The notes beneath the pieces were generated by a model. The model made no database searches. It was not told where the DNA came from and saw nothing but the letters and a program-made list of their open reading frames with translations. The translations under genes were made by a program, and so were the position numbers. From Pseudoxanthomonas daejeonensis (GTDB taxonomy: Bacteria; Pseudomonadota; Gammaproteobacteria; Xanthomonadales; Xanthomonadaceae), in the NCBI RefSeq assembly GCF_010093205.1, contig NZ_PDWN01000005.1:62001-126000 (forward strand): 64,000 bases of DNA. The letters are read 5' to 3'. Each line of letters opens with the position of its first letter. Position 1 is the stretch's first letter. Positions 53,893 through 63,462 of this stretch are shown in pieces.

Positions 53893-56052
53893 ATGACTGC
53901 CGCTCTGATGGCCCTGGCCGCCGGGCTGATGCTCGCGGTGCTGGTCCTGCTCTGGCGCTGGCGCAACAGCCACATGAAGCAGCACGAGGCACTGCAGGCC
54001 CGCGAGGAGCACCTGACCGTGGCCTTGTGGGGTTCGGGCGAGCAGTTCTGGGACTTCGACCTGGACCGGCGCGAGTTGCACCTGCTGCATGCCGACGAAT
54101 CCGAACCGGACCTGGGCAAGGGCCTGGCGGTGAGCAGCCGCCGGGTCTCGCTGCCACTGGTGCATCCACACGACCGGGCCACCCTGCGCCGGCGCCTGCG
54201 TGCGCACCTGCGGGGCCGCGAGCCGCTGTTCACCTCCGAGCACCGGGTCGACCCGGACGGCGACGGCAACTGGGTGTGGGTCCGGATCCACGGCCGCACC
54301 GTCCTGCGCGATGCGCGCGGGCGCACCCGCCGCCTCGCCGGCACCGCGCGCGACACCACGGCCAATCGCCATGCCGAAGCCGAACGCCGCATCGCCAGCG
54401 AGGTGCTGCGCAGCATGAGCGAGGCGGTGGCGGTGCTGGACCGCGAGCTGCACTTCGTCGCGGTCAATCCGGCTTTCACCCAGATCACCGGGTACAGCGA
54501 CGTGGAGGCGCTGGGCCGGCCGTTCACCATGCTCGACAGCGACCACAGCGAGGGCGGCGGCACCCTGCGCCAGGACCTCAACCGGCAGCACTGGCAGGGC
54601 AACGTCTGGATGACGCGCCGCGACGGCGAGGAGATCCTCTGCCACGTCAAGCACAACGGCATTCCCGATGCCGCCGGCGACGTCAATTTCCACGTGGTCG
54701 TGCTCAGCGACATCACCGAACAGAAGCGTGCCGAGCAGGAGCTGCGCTACCTGGCCAACTACGACGCGCTGACCAGCCTGCCCAACCGCTCGCTGCTGTC
54801 CGAGCGCCTGGCCCGGGCGATCGTGCGGGCGCGCCGCGAAGGCGGGCATGTCGCCGTACTGTTCCTGGACCTGGACCGGTTCAAGGACGTCAACGACTCG
54901 CTCGGCCACGCCACCGGCGACCGCGTCCTGCGCGCGGCGGCCGAACGCGTGCAGCAGGCGGTGGGGCCGCAGCACACCGTCGCCCGGCTGGGCGGCGACG
55001 AATTCACCGTGGTCCTGGAGGGGCTGGCCGCCCCGCGCGAGGCCGAGGACGTCGCGCAAAGGGTGATCGAATCGTTCGCCATGCCGCTGGTGCTGGACGA
55101 ACACCATGAGATCACCGTGTCGCCATCGATCGGGATCAGCCTGTTCCCGGACCACGCCCAGGTCCCGACCGAGCTGCTCAAGCACGCCGATACCGCGATG
55201 TACCAGGCCAAGGCTGCCGGTCGCCGCACCTGGCAGGTCTACTCGGCCAGCATGGACGAGGCGACCCGCCGCCGCGCCACCCTCACTGGCCTGCTGCGCC
55301 GCGTGGTCGAGCGCGAAGAGCTGGCCCTGGTCTACCAGCCGCGCTATTCGCTGCACGAAGGCCGGGTGGTCGGCGCCGAGGCGCTGCTGCGCTGGCGCAA
55401 CCCGGAGTTCGGCTCGATCCCGCCGGACCAGTTCATCCCGCTGGCCGAAGACACCGGGCTGATCCTGGAGATCGGCGAATGGGTGCTCAAGGAAGCGTGC
55501 ACGACCCTGCGCCAGTGGCACGAGGCCGGCCTGGAGGGGATGCGGATGTCGGTGAACGTCTCGCCGATCCAGCTGCTGCGCGGCGACCTGGCCGCGACCC
55601 TGGCGCGGATCCTGGCCGAGACCGGCGTGGCCTCGGGCCAGCTGGAGCTGGAGCTGACCGAGAGCGCGATCATGGCCAACGTCGGCCGCAGCGCCAGCGT
55701 GCTGCACGCCTGCCGCATCCTGGGCGTGGGCGTGGCGGTGGACGACTTCGGCACCGGCTACTCCTCGCTGGCCTATCTCAAGCGGCTGCCGCTGACCACG
55801 CTGAAGATCGACCAGGAGTTCGTCGGCGACCTGACCCGCGACCCGGACGACGAGGCCATCACCAGCACGGTCATCGCGATGGGCCACTCGCTGTCGCTGA
55901 CCGTGGTCGCCGAGGGCGTGGAGACCGCCGGCCAGCTGCAGTTCCTGCGCGACCATGGTTGCGACGAGGTCCAGGGTCACTACATCGCCGCGGCCATGGA
56001 GCGCGATGAATGCATGGCGTTCATGGCGCGGCCGATGGCCGAGCCGGCCTGA
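53893..56052 (+). CDS. PAS-GGDEF-EAL protein, c-di-GMP turnover
   Basis: A 719-residue signalling protein. An N-terminal TM helix (residues 3-23) leads to two PAS-like domains (about 40-160 and 170-285), a GGDEF domain with intact LGGDEF (about 367-372), and an EAL domain with GAEALLRW (about 496), MSVNVSP, ELTESAI, DDFGTGYSSLAYL, LKIDQEFV and EGVETAGQ. Both catalytic sites look complete, so cyclase and phosphodiesterase are both possible. The C terminus is unusual: instead of QGYxxxxP it has QGHYIAAAMERDECMAF. Divergent from ygfB. Confidence 0.93.
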   Translation: MTAALMALAAGLMLAVLVLLWRWRNSHMKQHEALQAREEHLTVALWGSGEQFWDFDLDRRELHLLHADESEPDLGKGLAVSSRRVSLPLVHPHDRATLRRRLRAHLRGREPLFTSEHRVDPDGDGNWVWVRIHGRTVLRDARGRTRRLAGTARDTTANRHAEAERRIASEVLRSMSEAVAVLDRELHFVAVNPAFTQITGYSDVEALGRPFTMLDSDHSEGGGTLRQDLNRQHWQGNVWMTRRDGEEILCHVKHNGIPDAAGDVNFHVVVLSDITEQKRAEQELRYLANYDALTSLPNRSLLSERLARAIVRARREGGHVAVLFLDLDRFKDVNDSLGHATGDRVLRAAAERVQQAVGPQHTVARLGGDEFTVVLEGLAAPREAEDVAQRVIESFAMPLVLDEHHEITVSPSIGISLFPDHAQVPTELLKHADTAMYQAKAAGRRTWQVYSASMDEATRRRATLTGLLRRVVEREELALVYQPRYSLHEGRVVGAEALLRWRNPEFGSIPPDQFIPLAEDTGLILEIGEWVLKEACTTLRQWHEAGLEGMRMSVNVSPIQLLRGDLAATLARILAETGVASGQLELELTESAIMANVGRSASVLHACRILGVGVAVDDFGTGYSSLAYLKRLPLTTLKIDQEFVGDLTRDPDDEAITSTVIAMGHSLSLTVVAEGVETAGQLQFLRDHGCDEVQGHYIAAAMERDECMAFMARPMAEPA

Positions 56053-56129
56053 ACAGGCCCGGGACGCATCCGCGGGCGACTTCCCGCGCCGCTTGACCGC
56101 TCCGGCGGGCGCTGCCTATCGTGACCGCC

Positions 56130-56354
56130 ATGGATTCCTCCGCCGACGCCACCGCCCAGCTCCGCGCCCTCGCCACGCGGGTCGAGGCGCTGGCCGAGCG
56201 TTGCCAGCGCCTGGCCGACGAGAACCGCAGCCTGCGCCAGCAGCAGGAGCAGCTGTTCACCGAGCGCGCCCAGCTGCTCAACAAGAACGAGCAGGCGCGC
56301 TCGCGCGTGGAAGCAATGATCGCGCGGCTGAAATCGCTGGAGCAGCACACGTGA
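56130..56354 (+). CDS. ZapB-like coiled-coil protein (TIGR02449 type)
   Basis: A 74-residue all-helical protein with leucine-heptad character (ALATRVEALAERCQRLADENRSLRQQ). It fits the small TIGR02449/ZapB-like group found next to zapA, probably a division accessory. I start at ATG 56130, following a TATCGT -10-like box (56117-56122) by 7 bases; a GTG at 56121 would add 3 residues. Its stop overlaps the zapA start (GTGA). Confidence 0.8.
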   Translation: MDSSADATAQLRALATRVEALAERCQRLADENRSLRQQQEQLFTERAQLLNKNEQARSRVEAMIARLKSLEQHT

Positions 56355-56656
56355 GCAGCCAAGCCGAACCGGTCAGCGTCCGCATCCTCGACCGCGAATA
56401 CACCGTGGGCGTCAGTGGCGACGAGCGCGACGGACTGGTCGCCGCCGCCCGCCTGCTCGATGCGCGGATGCGCGAGGTCCGCGGCAGCAACCGCATGGTC
56501 GCGCTGGACCGCGTCGCCGTGCTCGCGGCACTGAACCTGGCGCACGAAGTACAGCAGCTGCGCGAGGAACGCGATGCGCAGCAACGCGAACTCGCGGGCA
56601 CGCTCGATACGCTCAACCGTCGCCTGGATGGACTGCTCGGCACCAGCGCAGGCTGA
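56351..56656 (+). CDS. zapA: cell division protein ZapA
   Basis: A 101-residue protein that bundles FtsZ filaments. It has EPVSVRILDREYTVGVSGDERDGLVAAARLLDARM, typical ZapA N-terminal strand-helix, and a C-terminal coiled coil. GTG at 56351 overlaps the preceding stop by 4 bases, implying coupled translation. As in many proteobacteria it is followed by 6S RNA and the cyclo-ligase gene. Confidence 0.93.
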   Translation: MSSQAEPVSVRILDREYTVGVSGDERDGLVAAARLLDARMREVRGSNRMVALDRVAVLAALNLAHEVQQLREERDAQQRELAGTLDTLNRRLDGLLGTSAG

Positions 56657-56758
56657 ATGCGCCGCATGCGATAGACGTCGTCTTGCGACGCTGAACCGTG
56701 GATTGCCGATTCCTTCGCACGCACCGACGGACGGGCTAGGCAGTCGCCCAAGGAACGC

Positions 56759-56764
56759 TATACT
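56759..56764 (+). promoter_or_regulatory. -10 element of 6S RNA gene
   Basis: TATACT, 6 bases before the predicted 5' end of 6S RNA. A matching -35 box is not obvious. Confidence 0.65.
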
Positions 56765-56769
56765 TCACC

Positions 56770-56955
56770 TGCGTTCTCTGCCGTGTTCGACAGCTGGCAA
56801 AACATTCACCTTGTCCCTTAAAAACGACACCGGGGATGCGACGACGCCGGGTGTGCATGTCCGCCTTGCAGCGGAAAGCCCGATGGTTTCCCAGCTTCCC
56901 CACTTGAACCCAGGGTTCAAGGTCGTTTCGCCGCATCGGCATGGTGGAGAATGCC
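56770..56955 (+). ncRNA. ssrS: 6S RNA
   Basis: About 186 nt between zapA and the 5-formyl-THF cyclo-ligase gene, the classic ssrS site. The 5' GCGTTCTC pairs with the 3' GAGAATGC to form the closing stem. The 3' half has the family hairpin CTTGAACCcagGGTTCAAG and CGCCGCATCGGCAT. The unpaired centre mimics an open promoter and lets 6S bind the RNA polymerase holoenzyme in stationary phase. Confidence 0.92.
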
Positions 56956-56962
56956 TTATTCG

Positions 56963-56993
56963 ACAACGCCTCCTCCGGGAGGCGTTGTTTTTT
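56963..56993 (+). terminator. intrinsic terminator after 6S RNA
   Basis: ACAACGCCTCC (56963-56973) and GGAGGCGTTGT (56978-56988) form a perfect 11-bp stem with TCCG loop, followed by TTTTT. It lies between 6S RNA and the cyclo-ligase start. Confidence 0.9.
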
Positions 56994-57082
56994 CCGGGCC
57001 CGGCCGCGTCGCGCGCGGGCTTGGCGCGGACCGGCGCGTCCGCGATCATGCACCTCTCCGCCACACGACCACACACGTCCCG

Positions 57083-57687
57083 ATGACCCAGGACCGCGAC
57101 ACGCTGCGTCGCCAGCTGCGCCAGCTGCGCCGCGAACTGCCCGCCGCCGCGCGCATCGCCGCCGCCGAATCGCTGGCGCGGCGCATCCTCGCCCTGCCCT
57201 TTTTCCCGCAGAGCGGATATGTCGCCGGGTACTGGGCGATGGATGGTGAAATCGGCCTGCACGTACTGCAGCTGCGCCTGCCGCCGGGACTGGTCTGGTG
57301 CCTGCCGGTACTGGATGGCGACAGGCTGCGCTTCGCGCCGTGGCGCGCCGGCGATCCGCTGGTCACCAACCGGTTCGGCATCCCAGAGCCGGATGTGGCG
57401 CCGTCTTCGGCGCTGGAGCCACAGGCGCTGGCGCTTGCGGTCATGCCGCTGGTGGGTTTCGACGCCGGTGGCCAGCGGCTGGGCATGGGAGGCGGCTGGT
57501 ACGATCGCGGCTTCGCGTTCCGCCACGGCAGCGCCGCGCCGCCCTGGCTGGTCGGCGCCGGGTTCGCCGTCCAGCAGGTGCCGGAGCTGGAAGCCGCGCC
57601 CTGGGACGTGGTTCCCGATGCGATCTGCACCGAATCCGCCACCGTGTTGCCGCACGACCGAACCGCCCGCGCCGAGACCGATCCCGC

Positions 57688-57691
<4 letters not shown>
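57083..57691 (+). CDS. fau: 5-formyltetrahydrofolate cyclo-ligase
   Basis: ATP-dependent enzyme of 202 residues that converts 5-formyl-THF to 5,10-methenyl-THF, returning folate to the active pool. It has the N-terminal LRRQLRQLRRELP helix, the central AMDGEIGLHVL and LPVLDGDRLRF, and the substrate loop VGFDAGGQRLGMGGGWYDRGF. ATG at 57083 gives the usual N terminus. Downstream gene overlaps by 4 bases (ATGA). Confidence 0.94.
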
Positions 57692-58158
<467 letters not shown>

Positions 58159-58200
58159 CCGCGATCGCTGAATCCGCATACTCCTGCAAGGTCTGAACCC

Positions 58201-58848
58201 ATGAGCGAAGCAAAGCGCCTGGCTGGCGAGAAAGCCATCGACTACGTCGAGGACGGCATGATCGTCGGCGTCGGCACCGGCTCCACCGTTGCCTACTTCA
58301 TCGACGCGCTGGGCCGGATCCGCGACCGCATCGCCGGCGCGGTCTCCAGCTCCGAGCAGAGCACCGCGCGGCTGAGAGCGCTGGGCATCGAGGTGCTCGA
58401 TGCCAACGCCGCCGGCCCGCTCAAGCTCTATGTGGACGGCGCCGACGAATGCGACCCGCACAAGCGCCTGATCAAGGGCGGCGGCGCCGCGCTGACCCGC
58501 GAGAAGATCATCGCCGAGGCCAGCGAGACCTTCGTGTGCATCGTCGACCCGGCCAAGCAGGTGCCGGTGCTGGGCCGTTTCCCGCTGCCGGTGGAAGTGG
58601 TGCCGATGGCGCGCAGCCTGGTCGCGCGCCGCATCCTCGCCCTCACCGGCGGCCAGCCGGTCTGGCGCGATGGCGTGGTCACCGACAACGGCAACTGGAT
58701 CCTCGACGTGCACAACCTGTCGATCACCGACCCGGTCGCCATGGAAACCGAGCTCAACCAGATTCCCGGCGTGGTCAGCGTCGGCCTTTTCGCGCGCCGC
58801 CCGGCCGATGTCGTCATCGTCGGCGGCGAGCCGCCCCGCGTGCTGTAG
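58201..58848 (+). CDS. rpiA: ribose-5-phosphate isomerase A
   Basis: Interconverts ribose-5-phosphate and ribulose-5-phosphate in the pentose phosphate pathway. The 215-residue protein has [57 protein letters not shown] and the C-terminal [26 protein letters not shown] sits about 9 bases before the ATG. Follows the EVE gene by 42 bases. Confidence 0.97.
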   Translation: MSEAKRLAGEKAIDYVEDGMIVGVGTGSTVAYFIDALGRIRDRIAGAVSSSEQSTARLRALGIEVLDANAAGPLKLYVDGADECDPHKRLIKGGGAALTREKIIAEASETFVCIVDPAKQVPVLGRFPLPVEVVPMARSLVARRILALTGGQPVWRDGVVTDNGNWILDVHNLSITDPVAMETELNQIPGVVSVGLFARRPADVVIVGGEPPRVL

Positions 58849-58906
58849 GCGCTTGCGCAGGCCCGTGCCCGCTCTGTCGCTCCAACCCTGCTTCCGGAAT
58901 CCACCC

Positions 58907-59365
58907 ATGCACCGTCTCGCGCGCCTGACCCTCACGCCCCTGCTGCTGCTCCTGAGCGCCTGCGCCTCGGCAGGTACGCCCTGGGTGGAGCTGGGTGGCG
59001 AACGCTTCCAGGTCGAGATCGCCGACGACGACGCCGAGCGCGCGCGCGGCCTGATGTTCCGCGACGAGATGGCCGCCGACCACGGCATGCTCTTCATCCA
59101 CGACCGCCAGGAACCGCTGGCGTACTGGATGAAGAACACCCGGCTCCCGCTCGACATCCTCTACTTCGACAGCGAACGCCGGCTGGTGTCGCAGCAGCGC
59201 GACGTGCCGCCGTGTTCGGCCGGCGACCGCTGCCCGCCCTATCCGAGCCGGGGCCCTGCGCGCTACGTGCTGGAGCTCAACGCCGGCCAGGCCGCGCGGC
59301 TGAAGCTGGAAGACGGTGCCGAACTGCGCCTGGGGCCAGGGGTTCCCGCCGCGCCCGGCGGCTGA
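58907..59365 (+). CDS. DUF192 family lipoprotein
   Basis: A 152-residue protein with a lipoprotein signal (LTPLLLLLSAC, lipid-modified Cys about residue 19) and a DUF192 domain: ARGLMFRDEMAADHGMLFIH, YWMKNTRLPLDILYFD and a C-terminal YVLELNAGQAARLKL. Function is unknown; DUF192 proteins are small beta-barrel-like periplasmic proteins. ATG at 58907. Confidence 0.9.
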   Translation: MHRLARLTLTPLLLLLSACASAGTPWVELGGERFQVEIADDDAERARGLMFRDEMAADHGMLFIHDRQEPLAYWMKNTRLPLDILYFDSERRLVSQQRDVPPCSAGDRCPPYPSRGPARYVLELNAGQAARLKLEDGAELRLGPGVPAAPGG

Positions 59366-59442
59366 ATCCGCGCGGCTCCGCGCGACCACAGCGAGGATGC
59401 GCAGGGCTTGATTGTGGCCATTTCCGGCCCCAATCTTGCGGC

Positions 59443-60300
59443 ATGGGGATCGAATCGCACCTGCCTGACTGGAACGCCCTTGACTGGAGTAGGCTCGCCA
59501 CGCTCGATGACGACGCGTTGCCGCTGCTGCCGACGGCCCTGCTGATCGCCCGCGACGAGTATCCCGGACTGGACCCGCAACCGTACGAAGCCCTGGTCCA
59601 GGCCCACGCCGACCACCTGCGCACCGAAGTGGCCGCGATCGAGCAGCAGCCGCTCAAGATGGCCGCGATCAACCGCCACCTGTTCGACGAACTGGGCTAC
59701 AGCGGCAACCACGACGAGTACTACGACCCGCGCAACAGCTACCTCAACCAGGTGCTGGACCGCAGGCTGGGCAACCCGATCTCGCTGGCGATGGTGCAGA
59801 TGGAAGTCGCGCGCCGGCTCGGCATCCCGCTCGATGGCGTGTCGTTCCCCGGCCATTTCCTGGTCCGCCTGCCGGTCGACGGCGGCCTGCTGGTAATGGA
59901 TCCGTTCAATGGCGGCCGTCCACTGGCGGTGGAGGAACTGCGCGAGCGGGCCAAGCCGCACCTGGGCGAAACGCCCGACGATGGCGTGCTGCTGCAGATC
60001 CTCAGTCCCGCGCCGCACCGGGCCATCCTGGTCCGGGTGCTGCGCAACCTGCACGGCCTGTACGCCGGGACGCAACAGTGGGATCGCGCCGCGCGCTGCG
60101 CCGACCGCGTGCTGAAACTGGTCCCCGAACAGTCCGAGGCGCTGCGCGACCGTGGCCTGGCCTACCTGGAACTGGATTACCTGCCGGGTGCGCGCCAGGA
60201 CCTCGCCCGCTACCTGGAGCTGGCCCCTGAAGCGAGCGACGTGGATCAGATCCGCGAGCGGCTGATCGAAGCGGCCGGCACGCGCGCGCCGCTGCACTGA
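59443..60300 (+). CDS. SirB1-type transglutaminase-like protein with TPR
   Basis: A 285-residue protein with a Transglut_core2 domain (INRHLFDELGYSGNHDEYYDPRNSYLNQVLDRRLGNPISLA, and VSFPGHFLVRL with the conserved His) followed by a TPR-like segment (QQWDRAARCADRVLKLVPEQSEALRDRGLAYLEL). The transglutaminase Cys is replaced (Asn-Pro-Ile-Ser motif is typical of this group), so catalysis is doubtful. Role unknown; relatives lie near prmC/kdsA in other species. Confidence 0.88.
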   Translation: MGIESHLPDWNALDWSRLATLDDDALPLLPTALLIARDEYPGLDPQPYEALVQAHADHLRTEVAAIEQQPLKMAAINRHLFDELGYSGNHDEYYDPRNSYLNQVLDRRLGNPISLAMVQMEVARRLGIPLDGVSFPGHFLVRLPVDGGLLVMDPFNGGRPLAVEELRERAKPHLGETPDDGVLLQILSPAPHRAILVRVLRNLHGLYAGTQQWDRAARCADRVLKLVPEQSEALRDRGLAYLELDYLPGARQDLARYLELAPEASDVDQIRERLIEAAGTRAPLH

Positions 60301-60315
60301 GTGCAGCGGTCGCTA

Positions 60316-60504
60316 CTAGGCTTCCACCATCTCGAAATCTGACTTGGTCACGCCGCAGTCGGGGCAGGTCCAGGTCTCCGGGATGTCTTCCCAGCGCGTC
60401 CCGGGCGCGATTCCTTCCTCGGGCAGGCCCTCGGCCTCGTCGTAGGTGAAGCCGCAGACGACGCACATCCAGTTGCGAAAGGGGGCGGAGTCGGCAGCGT
60501 TCAT
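60316..60504 (-). CDS. rubA: rubredoxin
   Basis: A 62-residue iron protein with the two ligand loops [13 protein letters not shown] and [12 protein letters not shown] (Cys-X2-Cys-Gly twice), which bind one Fe for electron transfer, often to alkane hydroxylases or in oxidative stress. Start ATG at 60504 gives a short variable N terminus ([12 protein letters not shown]). Divergent from thiE. Confidence 0.96.
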   Translation of the reverse strand: MNAADSAPFRNWMCVVCGFTYDEAEGLPEEGIAPGTRWEDIPETWTCPDCGVTKSDFEMVEA

Positions 60505-60573
60505 CGGATAATGCGGGATCGGGCGAGGCGGGCGCGCATTGTCCCACCTCCGCCGCCGCCCCGGAAATCCCGC

Positions 60574-61293
60574 ATGGCCCGAACCCCCCCACCGCCGCCC
60601 CCCGCCGATCCGCCGCAAGGCTCGCCCTCGGCACCGTCGGAAGGCATCCGCAGGCCATGTGGCCTGTACCTGGTCACCCCGGACGAACCGGATACCGCGC
60701 GGCTGCTGGCGCGGGTGGCGCCACTGCTGGGCGAAGGCGTGGCCTGGCTGCAGTACCGCAACAAGGCCGCCGGTGCCGGACTCAGGCGCGAACAGGCCGC
60801 CGCGCTGCAGGCCTTGTGCGCCCCGGCCGGCGTGCCCCTGCTGGTCAATGATGACGTCGCCCTCGCGAGGGCGATCGGCGCGGCGGGCGTCCACCTGGGC
60901 GAGGACGACGGGGATATCGCCACCGCGCGCGCGGTGCTCGGACCCGAAGCGATCCTCGGCGCCTCCTGCTACGACGAGCTGGAACTGGCCCGGCGCGCGG
61001 TCGCAGCCGGTGCCAGCTACGTCGCCTTCGGCGCCTTCTTCCCGACCACCACCAAGGCGACCACGCGCCGGGCTTCGCCGGCGCTGTTGCGCGATGCGGC
61101 CGGCCTGGGCGTGGCGCGCGTCGCCATCGGCGGCATCAGCCCGGAGAACGCCGGGCCGCTGGTGGCGGCCGGCGCGGACCTGCTGGCGGTGATCGGCGGG
61201 GTATTCGACGCCCCCGATCCAGTGGCCGCCGTCCGCGCCTATATCCGCTGTTTTCCGTCGCACGAACGCGCACCGCATCCATCGGGCGCCTGA
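60574..61293 (+). CDS. thiE: thiamine-phosphate synthase
   Basis: Joins thiazole phosphate and HMP pyrophosphate to thiamine phosphate. The 239-residue TIM barrel has [59 protein letters not shown] and [12 protein letters not shown]. About 20 Pro-rich residues precede the conserved part; the ATG at 60574 (or an even later start) should be right since the conserved fold begins at about residue 30. thiS/thiG lie 42 kb away in this window. Confidence 0.95.
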   Translation: MARTPPPPPPADPPQGSPSAPSEGIRRPCGLYLVTPDEPDTARLLARVAPLLGEGVAWLQYRNKAAGAGLRREQAAALQALCAPAGVPLLVNDDVALARAIGAAGVHLGEDDGDIATARAVLGPEAILGASCYDELELARRAVAAGASYVAFGAFFPTTTKATTRRASPALLRDAAGLGVARVAIGGISPENAGPLVAAGADLLAVIGGVFDAPDPVAAVRAYIRCFPSHERAPHPSGA

Positions 61294-61346
61294 ACCCGGC
61301 GGCATCAGCCGTGCCGACATCGTCGTGTCGCGGGCATGCCCGCTCC

Positions 61347-61352
61347 TACAAT
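61347..61352 (+). promoter_or_regulatory. candidate -10 element of hemL
   Basis: TACAAT, 29 bases before the hemL ATG. The leader holds GCAGGAAG near the start codon. No clear -35 box. Confidence 0.4.
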
Positions 61353-61381
61353 GGCGCCTTTCGCACGCAGGAAGTCCCCCG

Positions 61382-62674
61382 ATGAACCATGACCGCTCCC
61401 ACGCCCTCTTCGCACGCGCACAGCAGCTGCTGCCGGGCGGGGTCAACTCGCCGGTGCGCGCGTTCAAGTCGGTCGGCGGCGAACCGTTCTTCGTGCAGCG
61501 TGCCGATGGCGCCTACCTGTACGACGTCGACGGCAACCGCTACATCGACTACGTCGGCTCGTGGGGCCCGATGATCGTCGGCCACAACCACCCGGCGGTG
61601 CGCGACGCGGTGCAGAAAGCGATCGGCGACGGGCTTTCGTTCGGCGCGCCATGCGCGGCCGAGGTGACGATGGCCGAGACGATCACCCGGCTGGTGCCGT
61701 CGTGCGAAATGGTGCGCATGGTCAACTCCGGCACCGAAGCGACGCTCTCGGCGATCCGCCTGGCGCGCGGCGCCACCGGCCGCCAGCGCATCGTCAAGTT
61801 CGAGGGCTGCTACCACGGCCACGGCGACTCGTTCCTGGTCAAGGCGGGCAGCGGCATGCTCACGCTCGGCGTACCGACGTCGCCCGGCGTGCCAGCCGGG
61901 CTGAGCGAGCTGACCAGCACCCTGAGTTACAACGACTTCGAAGGCGCGACGAAACTGTTCGACGAGATCGGCCACGAGATCGCCGCGCTGATCATCGAAC
62001 CGGTGGTCGGCAATGCCAACTGCATCCCGCCGCGCGAAGGCTACCTGAAACACCTGCGCGAGCTGTGCACGAAGCACGGCACGCTGCTGATCTTCGACGA
62101 GGTGATGACCGGCTTCCGCGTGGCCTTGGGCGGCGCCCAGGCGCACTACGGCATCACCCCGGACCTGAGCACCTTCGGCAAGATCATCGGCGGCGGCATG
62201 CCGGTGGGCGCCTACGGCGGCCGCCGCGACCTCATGCAGCAGATCGCACCAGCCGGGCCGATCTACCAGGCCGGCACCCTGTCCGGCAATCCGGTGGCGA
62301 TGGCCGCCGGCCTGGCGATGCTGGAACTCATCCAGGCGCCGGGCTTCCACGAGCGCCTGGCCGCGGCCACCGCGTCGCTGTGCGAAGGCCTGGAAGCGGC
62401 CGCGCGCGACGCCGGCGTGGCGGTGACCACCACCCGCGTCGGCGCGATGTTCGGGCTGTTCTTCACCGACCAGCAGGTGGAGACCTATGCGCAGGCCACC
62501 GCGTGCGACATCGGTGCGTTCAACCGCTTCTTCCACGCCATGCTCGAGCGCGGCGTGTTCCTGGCACCGTCGGCCTACGAGGCCGGTTTCATGTCGAGCG
62601 CGCACGACGAGGCGGTGATCGCCGCCACGGTCGAAGCGGCGCGCGAGGCCTTCAAGGTCGCCGGGAAGGCCTGA
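61382..62674 (+). CDS. hemL: glutamate-1-semialdehyde 2,1-aminomutase
   Basis: PLP enzyme that makes 5-aminolevulinate for heme and siroheme from glutamate-1-semialdehyde. The 430-residue protein has [51 protein letters not shown] and the PLP Lys267 in [19 protein letters not shown] at 61382 has AGGAAG 8 bases ahead. Heme output also feeds the siroheme need of the cys cluster. Confidence 0.97.
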   Translation: MNHDRSHALFARAQQLLPGGVNSPVRAFKSVGGEPFFVQRADGAYLYDVDGNRYIDYVGSWGPMIVGHNHPAVRDAVQKAIGDGLSFGAPCAAEVTMAETITRLVPSCEMVRMVNSGTEATLSAIRLARGATGRQRIVKFEGCYHGHGDSFLVKAGSGMLTLGVPTSPGVPAGLSELTSTLSYNDFEGATKLFDEIGHEIAALIIEPVVGNANCIPPREGYLKHLRELCTKHGTLLIFDEVMTGFRVALGGAQAHYGITPDLSTFGKIIGGGMPVGAYGGRRDLMQQIAPAGPIYQAGTLSGNPVAMAAGLAMLELIQAPGFHERLAAATASLCEGLEAAARDAGVAVTTTRVGAMFGLFFTDQQVETYAQATACDIGAFNRFFHAMLERGVFLAPSAYEAGFMSSAHDEAVIAATVEAAREAFKVAGKA

Positions 62675-62720
62675 GCGCCACGACGCGGCGGGTTTCGCAC
62701 CGCGTCGATCCGCCTCCACG

Positions 62721-63344
62721 ATGATCGCGCCGCGCCTGGAACTTCTGCTGCTCGATTTCGACGGCGTGCTCGCGCGCTACGAACGGGCCTTGCGCTGCGC
62801 GCACCTTGCGCAGGTCGCCGGCTGTCCGGCAACCCAGGTCATGCAGGTGCTGTTCTCCTCGGGGCTCGAGCTCGCCTACGACAGCGGCGCGCTGGACACG
62901 GCAACCTACCTGCGCCAACTCGGCGAAGGCGTTGGCACGCGCATCGACGAAACAGCCTGGATCGACGCACGCGTCGCCGCCTGCGCGCCGGATCCGCGGA
63001 TCCTGGCGATGGTCGCGGCGGTAGCCCGGCGGTACCCGGTGGCGATCCTGACCAACAACGGCCCGCTGATGGCGCAGGCGATCCCGCGCATCGTCCCGGA
63101 ACTGTTTCCCGCGCTCGACGGCCGCGTGCTGTGCAGTGGCACGCTGGGCGGGCGCAAGCCGCAGGCTACGGTTTACACGCAGGCACTCGAGCGGCTTGGC
63201 GCTCGCGCGGCATCGACGCTGTTCGTCGACGACCTGTTCGTCAACGTGCAGGGCGCGCGCCGCGCCGGCCTGCATGCGGACACGGTCCGCGATGCCCGCT
63301 CGATGCGCCGGGTACTGGCGCGCTTCGGCCTACCGACCGGCTAG
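62721..63344 (+). CDS. HAD superfamily hydrolase
   Basis: A 207-residue HAD hydrolase. Motif I DFDGVLAR (nucleophile Asp), motif II TNNG, motif III Lys in GGRKPQATVY, motif IV VDDLFVN. An alpha-helical cap follows motif I, as in the epoxide hydrolase/phosphoglycolate-like group. Probably a small-metabolite phosphatase; substrate unknown. Confidence 0.9.
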   Translation: MIAPRLELLLLDFDGVLARYERALRCAHLAQVAGCPATQVMQVLFSSGLELAYDSGALDTATYLRQLGEGVGTRIDETAWIDARVAACAPDPRILAMVAAVARRYPVAILTNNGPLMAQAIPRIVPELFPALDGRVLCSGTLGGRKPQATVYTQALERLGARAASTLFVDDLFVNVQGARRAGLHADTVRDARSMRRVLARFGLPTG

Positions 63345-63402
63345 CGTTCCCGGCCCAGCCCGCCGCGGGTCCACGCAGGCGATGGCGCGGCCACTCTCGC
63401 AG

Positions 63403-63439
63403 GCGATCCTGGCCCGGGCTTTTCGTCGACCAGGATCGC
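63403..63439. other. intergenic hairpin
   Basis: GCGATCCTGG (63403-63412) pairs perfectly with CCAGGATCGC (63430-63439), loop of 17, with a further CAGGC/GCCTG outside. Between convergent HAD and argD-type genes; no T run, so a terminator role is unproven. Confidence 0.4.
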
Positions 63440-63462
63440 GCGGACGCCTGGTCGCCCGCCGC

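Noticed and set aside
53278-55980. 900-codon minus-strand frame opposite the GGDEF-EAL gene
   Set aside because: Crosses ygfB out of frame and has shadow composition.
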